From: UBA117 sp049975245
GTDB taxonomy: Archaea > Methanobacteriota > Methanobacteria > Methanobacteriales > Methanobacteriaceae
NCBI GenBank assembly: GCA_049975245.1
Contig: JBNGDB010000011.1
Location: forward strand, 1-64,000
Reading direction: 5' to 3'
Length of the DNA stretch: 64,000 nucleotides
This document shows positions 7,399 through 15,893 of the stretch, in pieces (positions within the stretch are counted from its first letter, which is position 1; each line of letters begins with the position of its first letter). The position numbers and the translations under genes were made by a program. The notes below the pieces were generated by a model. The model saw only the letters and a program-made list of their open reading frames with translations, was not told where the DNA came from and searched no databases.

Positions 7399-9225
7399 TT
7401 AGAAAGCCCAATAGAATATCCAGATAAAAACAAAGAATAGGGCTAGGATGAAAATAAATGGGGCAAATATCCGACTAACAGCCACAATAGAACTGATGGT
7501 GGAAACTAATTCGGTGGCATTGGTAGGGCCCAATGTTTTTATATCTTTTATTTTTTCAACTTTAACTGCAACTTCAACTTTTTCCAAATCAGCCAGTGCA
7601 TCTATGGTGCACTTGGTAATAAAATCTAATATTTCATCTTGATTTTTCATCCCAACTGGATTGTGGCCACCAGCCAAAGTATTTATAGAGTGGGTGTCTG
7701 TGGTCATTACCTCGGCAAAATCTAGTCCTAATTTTTGGGCATGATCAATGATTCTTTCTCTAAATCCTTCCACCATGTTATTGGCATCCAGGAGTATGTA
7801 GCCGGTTTTTTGATTGTTTACCTCTATTACCATTACTTTTACTCCGCTTTCTCCAATACCTTCCTCTCTACCCATATCTTCAATAGGATCTTCGGCCACA
7901 CCTATTTTTATCCCACTGTATTTATTATAATCTCTGATTTTTTCAACAGCACCCATCAGATCAAATACTTCCTTATTCCCCGGCAATATTCGTCCTTTCT
8001 CTCCCTTAAAGCAATTATGGCAGTCTATCAGGATGGCATTTTCTGCCCCGCAGCTTGATTTAGCTAAATTCATCAGCGCTAAACCAACTCCAAAGTCAAT
8101 ATCGTCAAATCCTTTGGGCGATAAGGTAGCTAACATTAACAAATTATTATCAAAGTATTGTGCACCTATTTTAGACCCATTATTTTCTATTCTATAAAAT
8201 TCACTGGCTTTGGAGGAGTAAGCCATATCTCTAAGAGATTTAGAAACTACGTCTTCTATTTTGTCAATTTCCTTGGTGGCAACCGGATTGAAATCGTGGG
8301 TGGAAGGTCCGTGGGACACCATGGTGAAATAATCAAACTTATTAGAAAGGATTGTGGGCATATTTCCCCCTCCTATACTCCCTATAGGGCCGGGATGCAC
8401 GCAAGGAGTTAAAAATAGTGACTTTATTCCTTTTTCGTTTTTAAAACTAATTATTCCCACTAAAGTGTCTATAGGCTCACCAATATCTTCAAAAACTTTC
8501 TCCATTGCAGAAGATCCTTCACTTAAATGTGATATTAGCAGGCTGAGCAGCTCCAGTACTCCTATACCTAAGTTTTTCCTCATTGGGGATTCGATTACCA
8601 TTACAAAGGAGTAAATAGCCAGCATCAGTATCAAGGAAGCGATTATAATTTTTATTACCACTCCTAATACGCTGAAATACCCTAAGCCAATATTTACGGC
8701 TATGCTGGTTAAAAAAGCAATAACAGTTAACATACTAAATATTAGGGCCGGCTGGGTAGCTGCTATTAATACAGCTTTAATGAGGGATATGTTGGACGTG
8801 GCCCATATAATAATAATTCTAAATGCAAAAGCCAGTGCAAAACCAAAAATCAGAGCATCAACAGTGTAATTATACAAGGTAAATTCGGAAATTATAACCC
8901 CAATTAAATAAATCAAGGCAATAATCATCATGGAAATGAAAGCAAGAAACATTGATTGCTTCATCTTCATTTTACGGCCCTGTAAATTGTTAACCAGGTA
9001 TTGGGTTAAACCTCCCGCCATTATAGAGGAGAAACCAAATATGAAAAATCCGGCAGTACCACCGTATATAACATTATATAATATAGTTATTTCATTTGAT
9101 TCTATCAATGATGCAATGACTCCCACGAGGAAACTAATAAAAATAATACTAAATAGAGAGATTTTTGTGCGGGGAAGGCTTACCATATACTTTGAAAGGC
9201 CTGTAACATTTTTGACACTGGACAT
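7399..9225 (-). CDS. DUF2070 family membrane protein (608 aa)
   Basis: A large archaeal membrane protein of unknown function. About seven hydrophobic segments lie between residues 22 and 210 (for example FSIIFISFLVGVIASLI and LILMLAIYSFVMVI), then a soluble domain of about 350 residues, then a C-terminal hydrophobic anchor in the last 25. The soluble domain has conserved His/Cys/Asp clusters that look like a metal or catalytic site: PCVHPGPIGSIGGGN, SHGPSTHDFNP, DCHNC and DTHS followed by GGHNPVG. These are hallmarks of DUF2070. The clusters resemble a hydrolase site, but no reaction is known. It is monocistronic, with ATG 9225 close to an AT-rich promoter region. The family call is firm; any function is open. 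Confidence 0.88.
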   Translation of the reverse strand: MSSVKNVTGLSKYMVSLPRTKISLFSIIFISFLVGVIASLIESNEITILYNVIYGGTAGFFIFGFSSIMAGGLTQYLVNNLQGRKMKMKQSMFLAFISMMIIALIYLIGVIISEFTLYNYTVDALIFGFALAFAFRIIIIWATSNISLIKAVLIAATQPALIFSMLTVIAFLTSIAVNIGLGYFSVLGVVIKIIIASLILMLAIYSFVMVIESPMRKNLGIGVLELLSLLISHLSEGSSAMEKVFEDIGEPIDTLVGIISFKNEKGIKSLFLTPCVHPGPIGSIGGGNMPTILSNKFDYFTMVSHGPSTHDFNPVATKEIDKIEDVVSKSLRDMAYSSKASEFYRIENNGSKIGAQYFDNNLLMLATLSPKGFDDIDFGVGLALMNLAKSSCGAENAILIDCHNCFKGEKGRILPGNKEVFDLMGAVEKIRDYNKYSGIKIGVAEDPIEDMGREEGIGESGVKVMVIEVNNQKTGYILLDANNMVEGFRERIIDHAQKLGLDFAEVMTTDTHSINTLAGGHNPVGMKNQDEILDFITKCTIDALADLEKVEVAVKVEKIKDIKTLGPTNATELVSTISSIVAVSRIFAPFIFILALFFVFIWIFYWAF

Positions 9226-9572
9226 TTTTTTTTCACCGATTTAAATATGATATTGTCTAATACTAAATTAATATAAGATATTCTAGAAATTAATTATTGA
9301 TATATTTTACATTTAGATTATAAAATAATATGATGGACTGGGAATTAATTTTACTTATAGATTATAAAATTAATATGATGGAATTGAAATTAATCCTTCC
9401 TTATAAAATCGTATAATAAGTGTATATATCATCTATTAATATTACTTAAAATAGTAGTTTTTGGATATTAATATTTAGAGCAAAATACTGCTGCTTTATA
9501 AATAATTTAATTAAAATTCAAATTAAGAGAATTATTTACCATGATTTGTTATAATAATAACAGGAGATTTAT
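9226..9572. other. Divergent AT-rich intergenic region with a duplication
   Basis: This 347-base gap separates the DUF2070 gene from fumarate hydratase beta and must contain both promoters. A 44-base tandem duplication occupies 9304-9393. AGGAGA precedes the start at 9573. No RNA gene or missed open reading frame was seen. Confidence 0.6.
9304..9393 (+). repeat. Imperfect 44-bp tandem duplication
   Basis: The segment beginning ATTTTAC, with AGATTATAAAAT and AATATGATGGA inside, occurs at 9304-9347 and again from 9348 to about 9393 with a few differences. It belongs to a set of short intergenic duplications in this window. Confidence 0.8.
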
Positions 9573-10148
9573 ATGGAAATTAAACTTCAAACACCTATAG
9601 ACAAAAAAGAAATTACTAATTTAAATGTGGGGGATGTGGTTTATTTGTCTGGAACAATTTATACTGCCAGAGATCGTGCCCACTCCAAGATAATTCAGGA
9701 AGGGTCTCCAGTGGATCTGGATGGTGCTGTAATTTTTCATGCAGGACCTATAGTGAAAGTTTCTGAAAAGTCTGATAATAATGATGGTGAAAACTTCGAA
9801 ATGGTGGCAGTTGGACCCACCACCAGCACCCGAATGAATCCATATCAACCTGAAGTAATTAAATTAGGCCTGAGCGCCATAATTGGAAAGGGTGGTATGG
9901 ACGAAAATACTTCTAAAGCATTATCTGAGAGTAATACAGTATATCTGGCTGCTGTTGGTGGATGTGCTGCTCTTTACTCCAAGTCGATTATTAACGTTAA
10001 AAATGTACACTGGATTGATTTGGGTGTTCCCGAAGCTGTATGGGAACTAGAGGTAGAGGATTTTGGTCCTTTAATAGTTTCCATGGATTCTCATGGGGAA
10101 AATCTTTATGAAAAAATTAGAGAAAAATCTTCTAAAGGGATTTGTTGA
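9573..10148 (+). CDS. Fumarate hydratase, beta (C-terminal) subunit
   Basis: The small subunit of a class I, iron-sulfur fumarate hydratase (TtdB/FumA C-terminal type), which interconverts fumarate and malate in the incomplete reductive citric acid pathway of methanogens. Recognisable segments are the N-terminal GDVVYLSGTIYTARDRAH, the glycine-rich VGPTTSTRMNPY (residues 74-85), IGKGGMDENT and YLAAVGGCAALY around residue 130. The 4Fe-4S cysteines belong to the alpha subunit, which is not in this window. The 191-residue length is usual. AGGAGA lies seven bases before the ATG. The 3' end overlaps the next gene by 41 bases, so both are expressed from one transcript. Confidence 0.9.
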   Translation: MEIKLQTPIDKKEITNLNVGDVVYLSGTIYTARDRAHSKIIQEGSPVDLDGAVIFHAGPIVKVSEKSDNNDGENFEMVAVGPTTSTRMNPYQPEVIKLGLSAIIGKGGMDENTSKALSESNTVYLAAVGGCAALYSKSIINVKNVHWIDLGVPEAVWELEVEDFGPLIVSMDSHGENLYEKIREKSSKGIC

Positions 10149-10890
10149 CACCCATATTCACACTTCGCCAGATATACGCCCTCGTTTATTAAATGATATG
10201 GAAGCGGCATCAGAAGCTAAATCTGAGAAGATGGAGGCTATAATAATAAAATGTCATGCCGAATCAACTGTGGGCCGGGCTCAGATGGCCTCTATTAATG
10301 CTGATTTTAAAGTTTTTGGCGGAATTTGTTTAAATGAAAATACAACTTTTTTAAATCCTCTTGCAGTAGAAAATGCTGCAAAAATGGGTGCCAAGATAAT
10401 ATGGCTTCCCACTATATCATATCCTAAAATATCTATTAAGCAAAATAATTTGGAAGAACTAATGCATATAATTGCCCAGTATAATATGATTCTGGCAACG
10501 GGGCATCTGAATGTGAATGACATCTTCATGGTACTGGATATGGCCCACAGTATGGGTATATGGAAGGTATTAGTTAATCACCCTTTAACTGGGGTGGTAG
10601 GTGCCAGTATTGATGAACAGATAGAAATGTCTAGATACGGCTTCTTGGAGCATTGTTATGTGGCTTGCATGGAGAAACATGATAATTTAGATCCTAAATT
10701 AATTGCTGATTCAATTAAAGAAATAGGGCCACATAAATGTATTATGGCCACAGATTTTGGTCAAAAACATAATCCCAAACCAGCGGTGGGAATGAAAATG
10801 TTTGTAAACACCATGATGGAACATGGTATTTCTAAAAGTGATATAGCTACCATGTGTTGTTTAAATCCTTCTAAACTACTTTTTAAATAA
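10108..10890 (+). CDS. DUF6282-type metal-dependent hydrolase (260 aa)
   Basis: A predicted TIM-barrel metal-dependent hydrolase. The metal motif D-x-H-x-H is at residues 14-18 (FVDTHIHTSPD), followed by KCHAES near residue 49, ATGHLN near 130, VNHPLTG near 154 and ATDFGQ near 216, the usual series of ligands in this fold. It looks like the DUF6282 family; the substrate is unknown. ATG 10108 lies within the fumarate hydratase gene (41-base overlap in another frame); ATG 10093 is an in-frame alternative. The overlap suggests coupled expression, so its substrate may be an intermediate or damaged metabolite of the dicarboxylate pathway. That last point is inference only. Confidence 0.75.
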   Translation: MKKLEKNLLKGFVDTHIHTSPDIRPRLLNDMEAASEAKSEKMEAIIIKCHAESTVGRAQMASINADFKVFGGICLNENTTFLNPLAVENAAKMGAKIIWLPTISYPKISIKQNNLEELMHIIAQYNMILATGHLNVNDIFMVLDMAHSMGIWKVLVNHPLTGVVGASIDEQIEMSRYGFLEHCYVACMEKHDNLDPKLIADSIKEIGPHKCIMATDFGQKHNPKPAVGMKMFVNTMMEHGISKSDIATMCCLNPSKLLFK

Positions 10891-11121
10891 TTATTTCATA
10901 TCTATTAAACAAAAAAATATAGTATAATAATTATAAACTTCTATGCAATAAAATAGATTAATTAACCCACATAATTTTTGATTATATTATTATCTTTTTG
11001 AAATTTTTAGTGAAGATGATAATCATTAAATATTAAAAAAAGATAATTTTAACAAATTAAAGATAATTCTTTAATGATAAAATGACTTATATTAAAATAA
11101 TAAATCATTTATAGTGATATT

Positions 11122-11466
11122 ATGGCACAAAGTAACGATAAATATTCAAAAGAGTTTAAAAAAAATTTAAATTCAAGAATTAAACAGTTCAAAAAAGCTT
11201 TAAAAAGCGAAAAAGAAAAAAATGAATTGTATGATAATATTTGCGGATCTGAAATTTTAGTAAGACTGGAAATATTTTTACCTTCTCCAGATCCAGAAAA
11301 TTTCGTGGATGGACTATTTCTTTATATGAATGACTCGGGAAAAATTGTAGATGTTGAATACTATTTTAGAAAAGGTCAGGAAGTGTCAATCACTACATTA
11401 AAAGAAAAGGATCTTGACGTGGTTAAAGATTTATTCCAGGACGAATTTTCTTTAGAAATAGAGTGA
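11122..11466 (+). CDS. Hypothetical protein (114 aa)
   Basis: A small acidic-basic soluble protein that I do not recognise. The first 50 residues are a Lys-rich helix (EFKKNLNSRIKQFKKALKS); the rest is predicted strand-rich (EILVRLEIFLPSP and DVEYYFRKGQEVSI) with an acidic C-terminus. There is no membrane segment and no metal motif. The ATG is preceded by GTGAT. It is flanked on both sides by long AT-rich gaps, so it is probably a single transcription unit. Base composition matches the rest of the window. Confidence 0.6.
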   Translation: MAQSNDKYSKEFKKNLNSRIKQFKKALKSEKEKNELYDNICGSEILVRLEIFLPSPDPENFVDGLFLYMNDSGKIVDVEYYFRKGQEVSITTLKEKDLDVVKDLFQDEFSLEIE

Positions 11467-11953
11467 AATAGTAAAAATTAAACGAATATTCTAAGTAAAA
11501 GATATTATTACAATTAATTATCTTTAATTTTTCTATAATTCTCGGATACTATTTCATTAATTTTTACTTTTCCCAATCAATTATTGAATGAGAAACTTAT
11601 CAATAATAATTTGGTAATTTTACTATTATTAATCTAAAATTAGTGATAAGAACAGTATTTATAGAAATAATGTTGTCTGCTTATTTAAATTGTGTAATAA
11701 GATTTAATATAGCTATATGATTAAATTACTTTAAATTTATATATTTTAAAAGGTATATTAATTAATGATAAAATGTTTAATTTGTTGAGAAATTTTTTGG
11801 ATTAATTAAAACCTCATTTTATCAAAAATCATTAATAAAAAATCGAACATATTAAATATTGAAAAATTATTAAATATACATTCTTTATAGTTTATTAATA
11901 ATTATTAAAATATTATTATCGATAAATAATAATCATTGCTTTGGAGGCAAAAT
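11467..11953. other. Long AT-rich intergenic region
   Basis: This 487-base gap has no convincing open reading frame or RNA gene. A loose similarity (TTAATGATAAAATG) occurs near 11762 and also upstream of the previous gene near 11071. The end carries the promoter and the TTTGGAGG ribosome binding site of the NYN-domain gene. Confidence 0.55.
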
Positions 11954-12472
11954 ATGCGCAGCTTTGAAAAATTAACCTCTTTAAAGGAGTATATTCCCTT
12001 AAAAAGGAAAGAATCTGGAGGTAAAAATATTGGTCTTCTTGTAGATGGGCCTAACATGTTAAGAAAAGAATTCAGCTTAAATCTTGATCTTGTCAGGAAG
12101 ATAATGGCTGAATATGGAGATATGCGGGTTGGTAAGGTTCTGCTTAACCAGTACGCGTCTGATAAACTTATAGAAGCTATAGTTAATCAAGGTTTTACCC
12201 CTATTGTCGTAGCTGGTGATACTGATGTTTATATGGCTGTGGAAGCCATGGAATTAATTTACAACCCTAATATCGATGTTATAGCTCTCATGACTCGGGA
12301 TGCTGATTTTTTGCCCATTATTAATAAGGCAAAGGAAAATTGTAAAGATACTATTGTAATTGGGGCTGAACCCGGATTTAGTGCAGCTCTCCAGAACTCT
12401 GCAGATGATGCTATTGTCCTAAAACCAGAATACTCACAAGAAGAACAGAAAAATAACAACAAGGAAGAATAA
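11954..12472 (+). CDS. NYN domain (PIN-like) protein, TIGR00288 family (172 aa)
   Basis: A predicted nuclease-fold protein of the NYN/LabA-like group (COG1432). Acidic motifs of the fold are visible: LLVDGPNM near residue 31 and MTRDADFLPII near residue 115, with Asp residues suited to bind a metal ion at the end of a parallel beta sheet, plus VVAGDTDVYM around residue 88. ATG 11954 is chosen because TTTGGAGG lies straight before it; the in-frame TTG at 11936 lies upstream of that site. It is followed after one base by a SelA-like PLP enzyme gene, so the two form an operon. RNA cleavage is plausible from the family but not shown. Confidence 0.82.
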   Translation: MRSFEKLTSLKEYIPLKRKESGGKNIGLLVDGPNMLRKEFSLNLDLVRKIMAEYGDMRVGKVLLNQYASDKLIEAIVNQGFTPIVVAGDTDVYMAVEAMELIYNPNIDVIALMTRDADFLPIINKAKENCKDTIVIGAEPGFSAALQNSADDAIVLKPEYSQEEQKNNNKEE

Positions 12473-12473
12473 G

Positions 12474-13634
12474 ATGCTTATAGATTCAAGTTCAGACGAA
12501 GTAAAAAGAAGAGACAATGCCTTAAGAATAATAGGTACTATTTTAAATGAAGAGGGTAAATCAGGTCTTTACGATCTTACTGGGCTTTCAGGAGGTTTTC
12601 CTCTTGAAGACGAAGATTTGGGATTGATTGAAACATATGCAGGTCCTGCATTATTTGAAGATCAATTAACTAGGTTGGGAATTGAGCATTTAGGCGGAGA
12701 AAAGGTTTTAGCTTTTAATAGAACAACTTCCGGTATTTTTGCCACTATACTCTCCTTAGTTAAACCTGGTGAAGAAATAGTTCATTTTCTCCCCAAATTA
12801 CCATCACATCCATCCATTCCACGAAGTGCTAATGTAGTGGAGGCTGTTTACACAGAATATGATAATATAGATGATTTTAGAGTGACTGATAATACAACAC
12901 TAGTAATTATAACCGGTTCAACCATGGACCATGATATTATTAAAACCGAAGAGTTTAACAAAGTAGTGGAAATTTCTAAATCAAAAAATGTCCCCATATT
13001 TGTTGATGACGCGTCAGGAGCAAGTCTTAGAACCATAATACATAAACAACCTAATGCAATTGAAATGGGCGCGGACATGGTTATCAAAAGTACAGATAAA
13101 CTTATAGAAGGGCCCCGGGGAGGTTTAATGGCAGGCAGGTCAGAATTTATCGACAAAATTAAATCAAAATCTTATGAATTTGGTTTAGAAGCTCAGCCTC
13201 CCGTTATTGCAGGGATGGTTAGGACGTTGGAAAAATTCTCTCCGGATAGAATTTTTGAAGCAAATAACAAAAAAAATGAGGTTTATAATGTATTAAATCA
13301 GCATATAAAAATTCTGAAAAAAACTCCCACTGGTATAATGTTATCTGCGGAAGGTCTAATAAATGAGTTAAAATTAAATAGTCACGATACTGTTTTATCT
13401 GCACGTGAAGTAGCATTTGTATTTGCCATGATTCTACTTAAAAATCATCACATAATTACCATACCCGCAGTGGGAATGCCCGGTGCATCGGCAACTATAA
13501 GGATTGATCTGGCTTCTAAGGACGCTGAAAAAATCACCACTGATTTCATAGTAAATGCATTTTTAGAGACTTTTGATGTTCTTAAAGCTAATCTTGATGA
13601 TATTAACGCTTGTAGAACATTTTTATTTAATTAA
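12474..13634 (+). CDS. SelA-like PLP-dependent enzyme, TIGR03576/MJ0158 family (386 aa)
   Basis: A fold-type I pyridoxal phosphate enzyme related to selenocysteine synthase SelA and found in methanogens. The Schiff-base lysine is K209 in IKSTDKLIEGPRGG; the cofactor-binding Asp lies in FVDDASGAS around residue 178. Length is typical. Homologue MJ0158 is reported not to act as a selenocysteine synthase, so the real substrate is open. It begins one base after the NYN gene and has GGAAG in the upstream coding end as ribosome binding site. Downstream, rtcA follows after 43 bases, giving a possible three-gene unit of RNA-related functions. Confidence 0.82.
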   Translation: MLIDSSSDEVKRRDNALRIIGTILNEEGKSGLYDLTGLSGGFPLEDEDLGLIETYAGPALFEDQLTRLGIEHLGGEKVLAFNRTTSGIFATILSLVKPGEEIVHFLPKLPSHPSIPRSANVVEAVYTEYDNIDDFRVTDNTTLVIITGSTMDHDIIKTEEFNKVVEISKSKNVPIFVDDASGASLRTIIHKQPNAIEMGADMVIKSTDKLIEGPRGGLMAGRSEFIDKIKSKSYEFGLEAQPPVIAGMVRTLEKFSPDRIFEANNKKNEVYNVLNQHIKILKKTPTGIMLSAEGLINELKLNSHDTVLSAREVAFVFAMILLKNHHIITIPAVGMPGASATIRIDLASKDAEKITTDFIVNAFLETFDVLKANLDDINACRTFLFN

Positions 13635-13677
13635 ACTTCTCAATATTTTTTTATTCAATTTTTATCTTTTGATTAAT

Positions 13678-14694
13678 ATGATAACCATTGATGGTTCATA
13701 TGGAGAGGGTGGCGGAGCAATTGTGCGCACTGCTACTGCATTATCTGCATTAAAAACTATTCCTATAAAAATAAATAATATACGCGCTGCCCGACCTAAT
13801 AAAGGATTAGCGCCCCAACATCTAACCGCCATAAAAGCTTTATCTAAAATAAGCGAAGCCTCTATTTCTGGCCTTAAAATTGGGTCTCCTGAAATCTGTT
13901 TCTATCCTGAAACTATTTCTGGAGGAAGTTTCAAGATAGATGTTAAAACTGCAGGTAGCGTAACTTTAGTTATCCAATCGTTAATGATACCGTCAATTTT
14001 TGCAGATTCTGCTATAAAATTTGAAATTATAGGAGGAACAGATGTTAGATGGGCACCTAGCATTGACTATTTAAGTAATGTTACCATGCCTATTTTAAGA
14101 TCCTTTGGATATGATTCCACCATCAAATTAATCAAAAGGGGGTATTATCCCCGTGGTGGAGGAATTGTAAAAATAAATATTAATCCAGTTAAAAAACTTA
14201 ACCCTATAAATCTCACCACTTTAGAAATAGACACTATTAAAGGAATATCTCATTGTAGCAATCTGCCCTGTCATGTGGCCCAGCGACAGGCACAAAGCGC
14301 CAAAGAAATACTTGCAAATATTGGTTATGATGTGGATATTAAAGTGGAATGTGATAATAATTCACTCGGACCAGGGTCAGGGATAGTTCTCTGGAGCGAA
14401 GGTAATTCACGAATCGCGGGTAGTGATATTGGGGCACCGGGAAAAAGAGCAGAACTTGTTGGAAAAAATGCTGCCAATGAACTCAAATACCATTTATCCA
14501 AAAAAGCACCAGTAGATAAATATATGGGAGATCAATTAATCCCATACATGGCAATAACCGGTGATTCCACCATTAAAACTTGTGAATTAACGGATCATAC
14601 CCTAACCAATATATACGTTGCTGAAAAAATTACAGATAAAGAGTTTCAAGTTGAGGGTAAAATTGGCGAAACAGCATTAATCACAGTTAAATAG
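13678..14694 (+). CDS. rtcA: RNA 3'-terminal phosphate cyclase
   Basis: Converts RNA 3'-phosphate ends to 2',3'-cyclic phosphates using ATP, through an enzyme-AMP intermediate on a C-terminal histidine. The N-terminus MITIDGSYGEGGGAIVRTA is the family signature, with RAARPNKGLAPQH near residue 43. The insert domain lies around 180-270, and the C-terminal ELTDHTLTN contains the candidate nucleotidylated His. Length 338 matches archaeal RtcA. ATG 13678 is chosen because the signature starts there; upstream in-frame ATGs lie in the preceding gene. An RtcB ligase is not in the window. It ends before a 26-bp tandem repeat. Confidence 0.92.
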   Translation: MITIDGSYGEGGGAIVRTATALSALKTIPIKINNIRAARPNKGLAPQHLTAIKALSKISEASISGLKIGSPEICFYPETISGGSFKIDVKTAGSVTLVIQSLMIPSIFADSAIKFEIIGGTDVRWAPSIDYLSNVTMPILRSFGYDSTIKLIKRGYYPRGGGIVKININPVKKLNPINLTTLEIDTIKGISHCSNLPCHVAQRQAQSAKEILANIGYDVDIKVECDNNSLGPGSGIVLWSEGNSRIAGSDIGAPGKRAELVGKNAANELKYHLSKKAPVDKYMGDQLIPYMAITGDSTIKTCELTDHTLTNIYVAEKITDKEFQVEGKIGETALITVK

Positions 14695-14770
14695 GGTTAT
14701 TATAATTTTTAGCGGTTATATAATTGCAAAGAATAACTTATTATTACTACATACTTTTTATAAATATTTT

Positions 14771-14843
14771 AGATACTGTTAGATGTTTAATTGATTAGAT
14801 ACTGTTAGATGTTTAATTGATTAGATACTGTTAGATGTTTAAT
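14771..14843 (+). repeat. 26-bp tandem repeat, nearly three copies
   Basis: Units start at 14771, 14797 and 14823; each reads AGATACTGTTAGATG and then TTTAATTGATT. The first two are identical and the third is cut at 21 bases. It lies in the convergent gap between rtcA and birA. No open reading frame crosses it. Confidence 0.92.
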
Positions 14844-14914
14844 AGAAATATAGATTAAATTTTTAGAATTAATTTAAATATATAGCTCTGGTACTAAAAT
14901 TTAAAAAAAAGATA

Positions 14915-15892
14915 TTAATTTAGATGAATACATTCACCGGAGAAAACTTTTCTCAGTGTTCCATCATCTAACTCCAGGATCAAAGCACCTTTTTGGTTTA
15001 CACCGACTGCTTCTCCTCTGACAATTTTACCTAATTTTTTGTGCACTTCCACATAGCTGCCGATGGTTTTAGAATATTTACGCCATTTCCTGAGTATTTC
15101 TGGGAAATTGCCCTTATTAAATTCCTGATAAAGTCTCTCAAAATCTTCCAGAAATCTTTGAACTAGTTCCACGTAGGATACTTCTTTTTCTAACTCGTTT
15201 TTAATAGAGGTGGCACCACTTCTCAATTCCTTAGGGAAGCGTTCCATATCCACATTAGCATCAATACCAATTCCTACAATCACATAATCTAAAGTATTGT
15301 ATTTGGCATGTGCCTCGGTTAGTATTCCACATACCTTTTTTTTATCAATTAAAATGTCATTTGGCCATTTAATTTTAACATCCAATCCAGTATATTGTTT
15401 CAGAGTTTCTGCAACAGCCACTCCCGTAACTAAAGTTAATTGTGGGGCATTCTCGGGGGAGGTGGTAGGTCTTAAAATTAGGGACATCCATACCCCTCCA
15501 GTAGGGGATATCCATTTCTTTCCCAGTCTGCCCTTACCCCTTCTTTGGGTTTGAGCTATAACTATAGTTCCTTCAGGAGCATCTTTTTCGGCTAATTCCT
15601 TAGCCACATCATTGGTAGAATCAACTTCTTCATAATAATAGATATTTTTACCAATAACATTGGTATTCAAGTCTCTTTTGATTTCATAGGGTAACAATAA
15701 GTTAGGAGTTTCATCAAGACGATAACCTAACCTTTCAGAATAGGATATACTGTATCCCTTTTCTTCTAATTTATGTATAGTTTCGGTTAGTTCAGATTCT
15801 GATATATTTAAATAATCTGCAATCTCAGATGCTAAAAAATATTTACCCTTTTTTTCATAGAAAAAATCCAGCAATAATTCTTTCAATTTCAA
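14915..15892 (-). CDS. birA: Biotin-[carboxylase] ligase with N-terminal HTH (BirA)
   Basis: Activates biotin with ATP and attaches it to the biotin carrier lysine of carboxylases, here presumably pyruvate carboxylase subunit B encoded elsewhere. Residues 1-60 form a winged helix-turn-helix (ASEIADYLNISESEL), as in the bifunctional E. coli BirA. The catalytic domain shows GKGRLG (119-124), which binds biotinyl-AMP, and KWPND (175-179). A small C-terminal SH3-like domain follows (KIVRGEAVGVNQKG). Length 325 is standard. The start is TTG 15892 with GAGGGGGAT upstream, one base after the pycA stop. Repression of its own operon by the HTH domain is possible but not shown. Confidence 0.92.
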   Translation of the reverse strand: MKLKELLLDFFYEKKGKYFLASEIADYLNISESELTETIHKLEEKGYSISYSERLGYRLDETPNLLLPYEIKRDLNTNVIGKNIYYYEEVDSTNDVAKELAEKDAPEGTIVIAQTQRRGKGRLGKKWISPTGGVWMSLILRPTTSPENAPQLTLVTGVAVAETLKQYTGLDVKIKWPNDILIDKKKVCGILTEAHAKYNTLDYVIVGIGIDANVDMERFPKELRSGATSIKNELEKEVSYVELVQRFLEDFERLYQEFNKGNFPEILRKWRKYSKTIGSYVEVHKKLGKIVRGEAVGVNQKGALILELDDGTLRKVFSGECIHLN

Positions 15893-15893
15893 T

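Noticed and set aside
12474..13634. Selenocysteine synthase (SelA) assignment
   Set aside because: The protein is SelA-like, but the MJ0158-type family is not thought to make selenocysteine and no selenoprotein genes are visible nearby.
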